The notes under the pieces are model-generated. The model made no database searches and was not told the DNA's origin. It saw nothing but the letters and a program-made list of their open reading frames with translations. From Adiantum capillus-veneris (taxonomy: Eukaryota; Streptophyta; Polypodiopsida; Polypodiales; Pteridaceae), in contig CM043962.1 in assembly GCA_014529385.2 (NCBI GenBank), positions 126,756,970-126,820,969 on the forward strand: DNA of 64,000 nucleotides. The letters are read 5' to 3'. Below are positions 1-10,073 of this stretch, one piece after another; the first letter of the stretch is position 1, and every line of letters begins with the position of its first letter. A program made the position numbers and the translations under genes.

Positions 1-59
1 ATTATGTTGATCTAGGTAGTGTTTGCATGCACTTCATGGGTGTGTCAGTCGCTCCTGCA
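1..59 (+). repeat. 3' end of a 5' LTR (partial)
   Basis: The first 59 bases end in CTGCA, directly before a tRNA-Asp-type primer binding site. This is where the 5' long terminal repeat of the element that fills 1-16 kb should end. The rest of the LTR lies outside the window and no matching 3' LTR was recognised, so the boundary is inferred from the primer site alone. Confidence 0.5.
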
Positions 60-63
60 ACAT

Positions 64-81
64 TGGCGCCGCTGCCGGGGA
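64..81 (+). promoter_or_regulatory. Primer binding site, tRNA-Asp type
   Basis: TGGCGCCGCTGCCGGGGA is complementary to the 3' end of plant tRNA-Asp with one mismatch. This is the minus-strand priming site used by Athila/Tat-like and related plant LTR retrotransposons. It fixes the orientation of the element as plus. Confidence 0.85.
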
Positions 82-605
82 CACAAGGATCTAAGTAGGT
101 TTCCTACTAATACTCGTGTGATGGTTGCTTGATTTAGTTTCTGCTAAAGAAAGAGCTTTTCTTAAGTGGATCCGGAAGAGGACATTCCGCGATCAAGTGG
201 ATAGCCAGGAAGCGTGTGTCTTGCCGAGGGTCTGCGACTAGATAGGTTTAGTTAGGATGTGTGGATTAGAGTAGTTGTTGGTGGTCGAGTGATTTGTGAG
301 GTGATAAAAGTGTTTACTAGTCCGTGTGTGGCAGTGAAGCGTTTTTCTACTCATAGATGCAAAAACCCATATGATTTGTAGGAGTAGCTTTAGGTAAGTG
401 ATCCCATTCTGATCTAGAGCTGTTCAGCACTGAATTATTTGCTAAAGTGCTTGATTGCATTTGAAATCACGGAAAAGTGTACTTTTGAGGGTAAAAATGC
501 ATTAAACAAGCTTTTGTGGATATTTTTGTATGACTGACTGATGTTGTGCATATGAAAGAGCATTTGCAAGGGTTCTGTGAAGAAAACCTGCAATTCTGTA
601 AACAT

Positions 606-2302
606 AGAAATCCTACACATAGGATGTCTCAAGGGGGTTCTGGAGACCAAATTTGAAAATTCTGACTGCACCAGTGTGTTCAGAGGGTAGGTTTTACCCT
701 AGTAACATATTGACTTGGGTATTTTTCCCTATTTTTGTTGACCAAAAGCCAAAAGGCGAAGTCCGAAAACGTAAACTTTCAGACAAGGCTTAAATTGAGT
801 GATTTTTGCATATTTTTGCAATTGTGAAGCATACTTGCACTTGCTGAGAGCATAAGGAAGCATCAGAGACACTTTAGTCTGAAAAAATAAGCAGTACAGG
901 GTGATCTGGGCTTTTTTTTTTTAAATCGAAGGTTACCAGTGTGTTTAGAAGGTAGGTTCTACCCTGTTTTCATATGGAAAGTGGAAATTTGACCAAATTT
1001 TGATAGATCAAAGCCAAAAGGCGAGAAATTGCCAGACATCCTACCCAAATTGTGTCCAAGGCCTAATTTTGAGACCAAACCATAGGATGACTCCATAGGC
1101 ATGTTCTAAAGGTTGTATAGAGTGCATGTGATAAATTTCATCTCATTTGGGTCAGTGAAAGGAAGATTGAACAGACTTTAGCATTTTTGACTGAAAAAGG
1201 CAAGGATAGCTAGTTTTGGGGTCTTTTGACATCCAAATTAAAATCTAAGCATAGCATTGGGTTGCTGACATCAAGGGGAAGTTGTGGCTCAAGTTTGGGG
1301 CAATTCTAAGCACTTAGACATCCTACGCATAGGATGTCTTCACCATGATTTAGCACTCCAAATCAACCTCTGAGCATACCACAGTGATCAGCACCTTAAG
1401 AAGAGTCTGTGGTTCAAATTTGGGGCAATTTTGAGCAGTTAGACATCCTGCGCGTAGGATGTCTAAGGCATGATTTAGAGGCCAAATTTAAAGTGTGGAC
1501 ATAGCAGGGTGTTGTATAGCCTTAGGCAAGCCTCCTAGTCAATTTTGGTCCAATTTGGAGTTGATTTGACTGGTGAATTCATCAAAACGGACATCAGGCT
1601 TTTGAAACAGATTCTTGATCATTTGACCAACCTATAGGTGTCAAAATCAAAAAGTAAAAATAGCTATGAGTTTAGCACATCAAGGGGAAGCTACAGTGCA
1701 AGTTTAAGCTGAAACAGAGCAAAAAGACATCCTACACGTAGGATGTCTCCTGGGTCATAAAGCGGTCAAAATTCTACTTTGGCCATATAGGGAGGTTCTA
1801 AGTGTCTCAAGGATTCCAAAACTTTTTTCAAAAGTGAATTTGGACCTTGTTTGGCCTATTTACCAAGCAAAGATAAGAATTGTTAGACATCCTACTCTTG
1901 GAGTGCACTAGAAGCTTATGCAGCCCAAATCTTGACCTATTGGCATCCAAATTCAATTTTGAGCATACCATTGGGTTGCTGAGCAATAGGAGAATCTTGG
2001 GATCAAGTTTGGACAAAATCTGAGCAGTTAGACATCCTACGCGTAGGATGTCTCTAGCTTGATTTAGGACTCCAAACCAACCTATGAGCACACCACTGTG
2101 ATCAACACATCAAGGAGAAGCTGGGGTGAAAATTTCAAGTCATTTTGAGCAAAAAGACATCCTACGCGTAGGATGTCTCAAGGCCATTTTTAGGTCCAAA
2201 TGAAATTCTGAGCATACCATTGGGTTGCTGGACTTAAGGGGAATCTCTAGACAAAATTTTGTTATATTCTGAGCATATAGACATCCTACGCGTAGGATGT
2301 CT
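606..2302 (+). repeat. Leader array of 24-bp perfect palindromes in ~125-bp units
   Basis: The leader carries repeated 24-bp inverted repeats made of the half site AGACATCCTACG followed by its reverse complement. Copies start at 606 (degenerate), 1316, 1441, 1725, 2030, 2155 and 2279. Those at 2030, 2155 and 2279 are perfect. Spacings of 125, 125 and 124 bp, with shared intervening text such as accattgggttgctg, show a ~125-bp tandem unit. In RNA each site would form a strong 12-bp hairpin or allow dimerisation. Half sites or decayed copies lie near 1034 and 1885. Confidence 0.85.
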
Positions 2303-2746
2303 CTAGGTCAGTTTTAGGGTCCAACTGTCCTTTTGACCATACGGGAGTGTTCACACTGTCACAGAGATCCCAAATCTTCTTTTAAAATTGAATTTGGACT
2401 CATTTTGACCAGTCTAAACTGCATTTCACTATTTTGGCCATAACTTTCACAAACGGTATCGGATCGGAAAAGTTTTTATATCAAAACGTTGCCTGAGAGC
2501 GGCTCTACAGATCTTAGGGCAAAACTTGAACTAAATGCAACCATATAGTTCAACTTTGAAAAAAACGTCGTTTGAGGCCTCAAAATACATCCGCAAGTTA
2601 GGGGTGTCTGAAAGCGACAATTTGCGAGAATTGTGATGAAACGGTTGCGGTTTTGGACATAGTTTCGACTTGTCCCTAACCAAAGCACTTGAACACAGTG
2701 GACTAAGTCTACTTGAACCAAGCAAAAGCTCTTAAGCCCAGAAATT

Positions 2747-3541
2747 ATGTCTACCCTAGATTCAAACGCAGCTTATACAAGCTTGGAGATCCCGACGATA
2801 GAGGAATATCCTCCCACAATGGATCTTCCAAACTTGCAATTGATAAAGATCCATCTTGTTGAGAGAGTTTGGATGATTGGTCATGAGAGTGAAGGACTAT
2901 ATAGATACATTGACGACAATGAGGTCAATCTTTATAGGTGCTCAGATCCATACCTAGAAGAGATAACGGATTACAAGCTCTTATATGTCTACACATACGG
3001 AGTCGACTGTCAATGGAGATCTATAGTTGTCGACAAGTATGAATGAGAATACAAAGTTGTAGAAAGCACAAATCCACAGACTGTACTAGAAAGAGGTGGA
3101 TATTTGGTCAATGCAGGACCACAAATCCCTCCACCAAACACGAGAATTCCTATAGGAATTCCAAGAAGAGAGACACCAGGATTCCCTTCAAGAGCGATAA
3201 CGAGAGAAGGATTGGGAGAGTCTCTGGTTAGACTTGTAGACAATTGACGAGTTAGACCATCCCAAGTCCAAAAATGGGTAAACAAAAAATACTTCGGAGA
3301 TAAAGATCCGAGAGATCACGTAACAACTTTTAGAAGAGTGATTAGAGAAGAGGAAGTTTCAGATTTCGCGACACAGTTTGCGGGATTTGGATTGACTCTA
3401 GAAGATGATGCAGCTACATGGTTCGACTCGGTGGGAAAATGGGATTTTGAGACCCTAGATGAGCTGTTTGAGGAGTTTATTGAAGAATTCTCCGGTACAA
3501 CCTCCACCTCCTGGGTTTCAATCGAAAGAAAGAAGGTATGA
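2747..3541 (+). pseudogene. Retrotransposon gag (capsid-like), decayed
   Basis: One reading frame runs from ATG 2747 through capsid-like text. The core near 3265-3520 contains FGDKDPRDHVTTFRR and GLTLEDDAATWFDSV, the usual Retrotrans_gag pattern (a DP..H..F helix followed by an A..WF helix). In-frame TGA codons at 3044-3046 and 3245-3247 interrupt it, and further stops separate it from the next segment. Gag would form the cytoplasmic virus-like particle of the element. The same frame continues into the zinc-knuckle region, which supports a single ancestral polyprotein. Confidence 0.7.
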
Positions 3542-3616
3542 AATGGACGAAAGGACATTGCGATTCATTGCAAATAGCAGCTTATCTAGGTCGAAGCTTG
3601 CTTATAGCCAAGAGGA

Positions 3617-4369
3617 ATGCTAAAAGAATCTCCTCAACCAGAGACAGATTGTCACAAAAGTCGTGACAACCACTTGGTCAAACAATGTCCTCATACGGAG
3701 ATCACTGAAGTAAATGCCTATTGTCTTGAGTGTGGCATCACTCGCTTGATCCCCGATTGCCCAAAAAACCCAAACCAAATCAGGAAAATCACGACAAATG
3801 TATTAGGGATTGTTCAGCTCCCTAGTAGCTCAGAAAATGAAAATGTTGTACCAGTTCAAGTAGTTACGAGAGCACAAGCTCAAAATAAAGCTGATGAGAA
3901 TCCAGAGACAAAGAACACGGAAAGTGACACGAATCCAAAGACAGATGATGGACCAAAGACAGACGCACCTAGTCAAAAAACCAAGAGCAAACGAAATAGT
4001 TGGAAAGCTAGAAAGACTATGATGAAAGCACACAGGGAACGAGAGCAAAAATCCCTAGCTGAGAAGCTTCCCAAAGCTTAGGAGAAGATAAAACAACATG
4101 AGAAAAAGGAGGCACCTTCTCTTACACAGATGGTTAAACCTCTAGAAGAACCATCCACGGATGAGAAACCGAGAAGTGCTAGTTCAGGAGGATCTGTGTT
4201 GGCAGAGAAGGTTAATGAGACATTAGATGCCCTCTTGAAAGCCTATGATGTGAGGCTCAAAAACAACCAAACCCAAGAACACATGTGGATGACATATCCC
4301 TATGCGGAACTAGAAAAGCAAAGGTTTGAAATGTGCCAGAAAATGATTCAAACAGCAGCTTTACTAGAA
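3617..4369 (+). pseudogene. Gag C-terminal / zinc-knuckle-like region, interrupted
   Basis: Same frame as gag. Two Cys-rich segments occur near its start, CHKSRDNHLVKQCP and YCLECGITRLIPDCP. They are reminiscent of CCHC nucleic-acid-binding knuckles, but the canonical spacing or His is lost in each. A charged Lys/Glu/Asp-rich linker follows. A TAA near 4079-4081 breaks the frame, which reopens at 4130 and runs to the exact left end of transposon A at 4370. The coding frame resumes at 11939 beyond the transposon. Confidence 0.6.
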
Positions 4370-4402
4370 CATTAGGAAAAAAATGGACTCTCCATGGGCC
4401 TT
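4370..4402 (+). repeat. Left terminal inverted repeat of transposon A
   Basis: 33 bp, beginning CATTAGGAAAAAAATGGACT. It matches the reverse complement of 11905-11937 at 31 of 33 positions. The start resembles the CACTA end of EnSpm/CMC elements (CATTA here), but a 3-bp target duplication is not present. Confidence 0.9.
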
Positions 4403-4516
4403 GTAAGAATCCCTAATTTAAAGGAAGCCTGCCAAGATTAAGGGGGACAAAGGCTTTGAATGGGGCTATTTTGGTAGGGTCTCCTCCACCTTTGACCCCT
4501 AAAAAGGTAGGGGGAA

Positions 4517-4519
<3 letters not shown>

Positions 4520-4564
<45 letters not shown>
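4520..4564 (+). repeat. Poly-G run of 45 bases
   Basis: An uninterrupted run of 45 G near the left end of transposon A. It could form G-quadruplex structures. Its exact length is likely to be an assembly or sequencing estimate. Poly-C runs occur near the right ends of copies A and B, so G/C-strand asymmetry is a feature of the family's subterminal regions. Confidence 0.95.
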
Positions 4565-4565
<1 letters not shown>

Positions 4566-4995
4566 GTAACCATTTAAAAAGTAGGGAAGGGGGGGGTAAA
4601 CCATTTGAAAAGTAGGGGGGTAGGGGGTCTTCTCTCTCTAACTTTTTGGCCAACTTGTAAGTGGCCTCTTAACTCTCCCATGCCACCTAAGCAAATCCGT
4701 GGATCAAAGAGGTTATAAAAAATGACTTTTTTCAAAAACTTTCAAAAAAACTCTATTCCCCCCTAAAAAGTACCCCAACATATACACATAATAAAAAAAA
4801 GAGTTTTAAGTTAAATTACTCAAAATTCAACATTTTTTGACTCCCTCGAAACTTTTAGAAAATTCCCCCCAAAATTGAAAACTTTCCCTCCTAATATAAG
4901 CTCCTCTCCTACACCCATCCCCCTTGCACCTGCACCTGCTGCTGCACCTACACACCCATCTCTCCATCCTTCAAGCTCCATCTCTCCATCCTACA

Positions 4996-6645
4996 ATGCC
5001 TCTTGACGACATGACCAATGTCCCAGCAAGCTCTTCACGCGGTAGGTCTCCAGGGCTTTTTCTACGCCTACCTCAAGAGTATGTTCCGACAAAGAAAACA
5101 TGCTTGGGTACATTACCTTCAGCCAACGAACGCCACGCTCAAGGGGAGAAGAATGTGGATCTCTGGACAGACGGATGCTTGTATCCAAAGGATCCTTCTC
5201 TCAATGTTCATCCGTCTTTTACAAACATTCCATCACTGTTGCAATACGTTGGAAATCGAGAGCAAGTTTGTTGGGCTACTGCAAGAGACACAACAAACAC
5301 GAGATTGGCGGTCCGAGATCTACTTGCGTCATTGGCAGTTGCTCAATGGGAGTTTCCACAATCTTCAAGATCATATGCAAACAGCTACTAGTGCGCTTGA
5401 GGAGGCAAAGAGCACCATCACAACCAAGGAAAATGTAATTAAAAAGCTTGAGGATACTCTTTCACACATGAAGAGTACTGCCATGGGAGGTAGGGTGAGG
5501 AAACGAGAGTTGTCCGAAATTCAGACTCTTGCACCACATGGAGGTGCAAGAAAACGAAGGGTGACACCTATGAGGTAACATGTTCTGTCCCTCATGTTGT
5601 TTAAGTCTAATACGGCTCATCATTGTTGTTTTGGGCAATAGGAACTTCGTTCAAGAAACGTGCGGCGGCGAGAATGCGGAAGCTAGGGCTACTTTACTTC
5701 ATTCTTGTTTCAACAAAGAGGATTTTATTGGGATGCTTGATGCTCCAGAGGCAAAGCACTTGAAAGACGCAATCACTAAGAGAGTTCTTAGTGATTTTTC
5801 TAATATTGTCACTGATCTAGATGTTCAGGATATTTGTGATGCTGTTGGGATTAGTACCAAGGGCTATCAAGCAATACATCAAGTGTTAAAAGATGCATTA
5901 AGAAGTCGAGGAGTCACGGAAAACCTATTCCCACTTCCTCACAGAGTGCAGATTGCCGAGAAGGTGTCAAATGAAGATGTTGTTCACCGATTAGGGGACT
6001 ACTTGTATATTGAAGACACGATGCCTCTTCAGCTGCTCCGTAGCAAATCACAAGGAAGGAAGGGCCGCGGGAAGGGAAGCGGTGCTGTTTCTAACGGTGT
6101 GTTGCGGACCGAAGGGTTTGTTTACACCAAATTCAACAATATCTTTGTGGACTTGATACGATTGCAGCAGTCCATGGCTGTTTTCTACAATTTGAGTGAT
6201 GCAGGTTAGTTTAGAGTTGCCTACATGCTCTATGATGTGTCATAACAAGCATTCTGAGGCTTTATGTTGCTGGCAGTTCTTGAAGGCAAGCTTGTGTTCG
6301 TGCTGAAGTTGGATGAGTGTGTAATTGTTAAAGGGAGAAAGTTGGAGAGAATGAGCATCACGCTTATGAATGAAGCCCTAGCTTATGCCAAGCAATCTTG
6401 CAGTTCGAGTGAAGCGACAAATCCCTCTTTTAGTGTGCAATCAGAGAAGGATATATGGTGGCTTGGTGCAATTGAAGTTCCGAAAGAGACACATGAAGTC
6501 CTTGCATGGATTTTCAGTAGAATCCCATGAGTCACAGAGGTCATTAAAGCTCAAATAAACGGTGAGAAGCTCATGGTTCCAGGACGTGGGGAGTTTGATG
6601 TTGAATGGCATTTAGGTGGTGATCTAAAGACCATAAAGTGCATGC
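4996..6645 (+). pseudogene. Transposase-like gene of transposon A (3 exons, 3' part deleted)
   Basis: ATG 4996 (MPLDDMTNVPASSSRG) aligns with the start of the copy B gene (MVLMDITN). Exon 1 runs to 5574 with frame damage, has a coiled-coil-like middle, and ends GGARKRRVTPMR. Introns 5575-5641 and 6205-6276 have GT-AG ends at positions matching copy B. Exon 2 contains ISTKGYQAIHQVLKDALRS and a Lys/Arg-rich tail. Exon 3 contains VLKLDECVIVKGRKLERMS, KDIWWLGAIEVPKE and [14 protein letters not shown]. By memory of sequence style, this order resembles uncharacterised transposase-like proteins scattered in invertebrate genomes (a GGD..K segment followed by CPFC). An in-frame TGA at 6528-6530 replaces a Trp present in B. 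The Cys-rich segment and all later exons are deleted, and the gene joins the H3 fold at about 6645. Confidence 0.6.
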
Positions 6646-6915
6646 CGTGCTTTTGCGGAGATTCGACACTATCAAAAGAGCACCGAGCTCTTGATTCGGA
6701 GGGCCCCTTTTGCAAGGCTATGCAGGGAGGTTTTGCAATTGTACAACACTCAGTTTCGGATGGGCGCCGTGGCCATAGAGGCAGTCCAAGAGGCAACAGA
6801 GCAATATTTAACTGTCATATTCGAGGATTCTAACCTCTGTGCCATCCATGCAAAGCGTGTAACCATTATGCTTAAGGATATGCAGCTTGCTCGCCGTTTG
6901 TGCCATGAGGAGTAG
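6646..6915 (+). CDS. Histone H3-like protein, histone fold only (transposon A)
   Basis: An open frame of 89 codons ending at TAG 6913-6915 encodes the H3 fold from the alpha-N helix to the C-terminus. Diagnostic H3 blocks are [35 protein letters not shown] and KDMQLARRL. Loop 1 has the canonical H3 length, without the extra residues typical of plant CENH3. The N-terminal tail is missing because a deletion fused the fold to transposase exon 3, in a different frame. H3 normally packs DNA with H4 in the nucleosome. What a transposon-encoded form does is unknown. Differences from host H3 (APF for LPF, QFRM in loop 1) are largely shared with copy B. No start codon of its own is evident. Confidence 0.85.
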   Translation, partial: RAFAEIRHYQKSTELLIRRAPFARLCREVLQLYNTQFRMGAVAIEAVQEATEQYLTVIFEDSNLCAIHAKRVTIMLKDMQLARRLCHEE

Positions 6916-7295
6916 CTTGTAATTAGGCATCAACCTTTTTGTATTTACGGAACTCCAAGATTAGGAAGAATTTGAATACAAGCGTCTTTTGATTGTATAT
7001 CCCACTCTGTGCATTGTATTGGGAAGAATTTGAATATAAGCGTCTTTTATTGTATACCCCACTGCGCATTGTATTGTTTTAATTCTGTACCATGCAATGT
7101 AGCACTGGTTCAAGTTTTGTCTACCTTCTATTGTATGTATGTAGCCATTAGCTTGTTATTGTGAAAAATTGCCTACGTTTAGCACCTTGGCTAAGTGGGG
7201 CATGCACTTCCTGATGTATCCATGCTATGTGACTCACTATTGCATGGCAAAAACATCTACAAAGTGTTGAAAATGGCTTGAAGTGCCCCCAAATT

Positions 7296-7369
7296 GGCTG
7301 CCACAAGGGCGCGCATTTGGGGCTTCCAGAGGCCTATGGATGGACATAATGCGCGCCCTTGTGGCAGCC
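7296..7369. repeat. GC-rich 22-bp hairpin 1
   Basis: Perfect inverted repeat: arm GGCTGCCACAAGGGCGCGCA plus TT at 7296-7317, and its reverse complement at 7348-7369, with a 30-base loop. It lies between convergent genes and recurs about 530 bp downstream in a shorter form, so it may be a bidirectional terminator or a small foldback element. Confidence 0.85.
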
Positions 7370-7831
7370 TTTCCTAGCCTGCTTTCCAGACACTTTCCAG
7401 TGGTTTCCAGACAATTTTTACAAGCAATAAGTATGTTTTGTTTGCTTCAATGCTTCAATTAGCATAGATGCTGCTGGCAATCATCCCCCCTTAGTCCATG
7501 TCAATCCTATACTCCAAAAAGGGCTTAGATATTGCCACAAAGTTTACTCTTGTGGTTTGTTAATACAACTTTAGGTATCTGGGGCAAGATGGGCTTAAGG
7601 TTACCTGGTCACTTTGTTTTGTAATTGGGTATGCTCCTATACTCCAAAAAGGGCTTAGATATTGCCACAATTTACTCTTGTGGTTTGTTGATACAACTTT
7701 AGGTATCTGGGGCAAGATGGGCTTAAGGTTACCTGGGTATCCATGTCTTTCTCTTTTGCAACTGGGTATTAATGTCTTGTCACTCTGTTTTGTACCTGGG
7801 TATGCTCTTAGATGTCTCCAATTTCATCTGA

Positions 7832-7894
7832 CACAAGGGCGCGCATTTGCACACTTCATCAGCTGATGGAAAGCCCCAATGCGTGCCCTTGTGG
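7832..7894. repeat. GC-rich hairpin 2
   Basis: Second copy of the foldback: CACAAGGGCGCGCATT at 7832-7847 pairs with AATGCGTGCCCTTGTG at 7878-7893 (one G-T pair). The stem matches that of hairpin 1 but the loop is different. Conservation of the stem and not the loop suggests that the structure, or inverted termini of a small element, is what is retained. Confidence 0.75.
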
Positions 7895-8131
7895 CAGCAT
7901 ATTTTAGGGACTTCCAAGACCTTTACTAGGCACATACATAACTTTGGAAGCCTAGATATAACAAAGTATGCATTTTTTAAATTTTAATGTCTGCCAGACC
8001 CTTTAGTAGCCATAGGAGAAATTATGGTGCTTCTCATACACAATGGAAGCCCAACATATAAGAAATTCAAAACCTTGCAAGAAAGAGAGTCATAGACAGC
8101 AAAAAGTAGTTTTATTAAAGAAATCAATGCT

Positions 8132-9692
8132 TTACATGATATCTGGCTTTTGCTTTCGGATCTTTCTAAGTACAATTTTCTGGCGCTTGGCCTTTTGGGG
8201 TGGCTCCCTGTTAAGTAAAGTGGTTGTGATTTCTTGGGTGTCATTAACCCCTACAGCTTGGTTCATGCCGACATGGGCAATAAGGCGCCGGCGAAAGTTT
8301 ACACCAAAAGTGGATATTGCAAAATCTTTCTTTACAAGCACTACAAGGTTGGCCATTTGGGCAAGTGTTGTTAAACACAACGCCTTGGAGAGTGAACGGA
8401 GAGCAAAAATGTTGTAGCGACCATTGGGAGAGTATTCGGCATGGACAAACACCACGACACCAGTGGGAAGTGTGCCGAGGTAGTGAGCAAGTGCCGCTTG
8501 AGGTCCGAACGGCGTCCTCCTCCCCCCTGACCGTTGCGCCCAGGCATCAACCTCCAGAACATCCTGCAGAACATAGGTGTTCTGAGATATGGCACAGAAT
8601 TATCATATAACATTAACAAAATCATTTGTAACAATCAAATGTAAGTGAGCATCTATACCTCTTGTCTACGATCCTCCTCATCGGCATCCGGGTGCAAGTA
8701 AAGATCCACGCTTGACTTCCCCTTTGGATCAAGCAAAACAGGTGTTGCAGTAGGTGGTGGTGAATCCACTCTTGCGCGTTTAGCCAAACACATGGCTTGC
8801 ACGGCCACAAACTTCTCCTCAAAGACCTTGGCCTGCTCGGCCGCTGCCACCTCGGCTTGTGCGATCGCCACTGTGTCCGCCAAAGTATTCCCCATGGGCA
8901 GTAGGAGATCATCGTCATGGGAGGTGGTGGTATCAAGATCAAACTTGCCATGGGCATCGAGGATGGCGAAACACTCATCCATGCGAAGCTCAAAGGATTT
9001 CTCCAGATCGTGCATAAACACAAACTCCTCCCCACCCACCACAATGGAGGAGAAGCGGGTAATCTCTACCTCAGGGATGGCATCCCGAGTGGTGGTGCCT
9101 TCTGGCGGTCTGGAGGATGAACCGACTGATGGAGAGGCCTCCAAGAGGCCTTGAATTCCTACAGGGTAGGTCAAGGCAAGCGTCCTCTCCTCTGCGGATG
9201 AGTCAATGGCCGCGGGCTTGGGGTCCTTCACATCAGCCCATACCCCCCCGATCTGCAAGTGAGGTAGCACTACGTCAGGGCCTGCTGGGCACTCATGAAG
9301 GAGGAAGATCATTATGGCCTGAACAAAGAAAAAAGTGTTTCCGATCCTTCCCTTACGCATTGCTCGCACATCATCAGCTTCAAGCCGCACATATTGTCCG
9401 GCGGGTTGTGCTATGGTGGCAAAGCGTGCAAGCCGCTGATGAAATGGCATGTCCCCTTGGTAGATGTGGTGGAGAAGGCCTTCAGGGACCCATTGCCCTG
9501 GCCGGTTTGGTAACTCAACAATGAATCTCCCCATGCACGTGGAAATGTATGAAGTAATGTGCTCAAGAGATTGAGAGTGGAGGGTCAAGGTGTTTTCCAA
9601 ATTGGGTTGGGTTGTGAAAAATGCTTGAAGCTCAGGGCGATTTGCATGCCCAACCTCAGTAAGGAATGCATCTTAAGCACTAGTAGCAGCCA
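8132..9692 (-). pseudogene. Transposon gene 2 (unknown; possible Alba-like C-terminal domain)
   Basis: ATG at 9692, 81 bp downstream of a minus-strand TATA box. Exon 1 is 9692-8659, the GT-AG intron is 8658-8564, and exon 2 is 8563-8129. An in-frame TAA at codon 7 is the only stop seen, so the copy is nearly intact (about 490 aa). The N-terminal half (LHSQSLEHITSYIS, LPNRPGQWVPEGLLHH) and the middle (EEFVFMHDLEKSFELRMDE) are conserved in copy B. An Ala/Glu-rich coiled-coil-like stretch precedes the intron. Exon 2 has FGPQAALAHYLG, NIFALRSLSKALCLTTLAQM and DFAISTFGVNF, then a Lys/Arg-rich tail. This strand/helix pattern vaguely recalls Alba nucleic-acid-binding proteins, a weak inference. The exact function is not recognised. 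Confidence 0.55.
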
Positions 9693-9772
9693 TTTCTTCT
9701 CTTTGCGTGATTGGGTATGCTAGGTCTCTCTGCAATGTTGGGATGAAAATGGTGAAATGAGGAGGTGGTCCT

Positions 9773-9781
9773 CCTTATATA
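9773..9781 (-). promoter_or_regulatory. TATA box of transposon gene 2 (copy A)
   Basis: Minus-strand TATATAAGG lies 81 bp upstream of the gene 2 ATG at 9692. Copy B has a TATA box at nearly the same distance (86 bp), which supports function. Confidence 0.6.
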
Positions 9782-10073
9782 GACATATTCCATCTCGAAA
9801 AAAATAAAAAATATGCATTTAAAAAATAAATTTACACCACCTTAAAACTCAAGTACAAAATCAAGTACAACACCTTAAAACTTTTCAAAATCTTTAATAA
9901 AATATCCAATATATAAACGATTAAAGTTACAAGCCAATTCACTTAGACAAGATGATTTCGTATGTAGCCCAATCTTTGTAAACAAGCATAGTGGCCTCCA
10001 TCCGCCTTCCAATCTATACAACCAAAAATGGCCAATCAAAATACAAAAACCCACAAAAAATAAGAAAAGGTAG
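9782..10073. other. AT-rich spacer between transposon genes 2 and 3
   Basis: About 290 bp, A/T-rich, probably the gene 2 promoter and the gene 3 3' untranslated region. No conserved coding text was recognised. Confidence 0.4.

Larger units (their letters stand above)
6916..8131. other. Convergent intergenic region of transposon A
   Basis: About 1.2 kb between the H3 stop and the end of minus-strand gene 2. No gene is recognised. It holds a tandem pair of ~56-bp units (6963-7019, 7020-7074), a second direct duplication of ~110 bp (about 7506-7615 and 7636-7745, containing tactccaaaaagggcttag), and two strong hairpins described separately. It probably contains the 3' untranslated regions and terminators of both converging transcripts. 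Confidence 0.6.

Noticed and set aside
4413-4653. Poly-proline frames on the minus strand
   Set aside because: Translation of the 45-base G run and its flanks. No conserved counterpart in copy B.
6646-6915. Centromeric histone CENH3
   Set aside because: Loop 1 has canonical H3 length, without the insertion common in plant CENH3. The element copies do not otherwise look like CENH3. The long tail in copy B keeps this not fully excluded.
6646-6915. Processed pseudogene of a host H3
   Set aside because: The same derived residues occur at the same place in both independent transposon copies, which does not fit separate host retrocopies.
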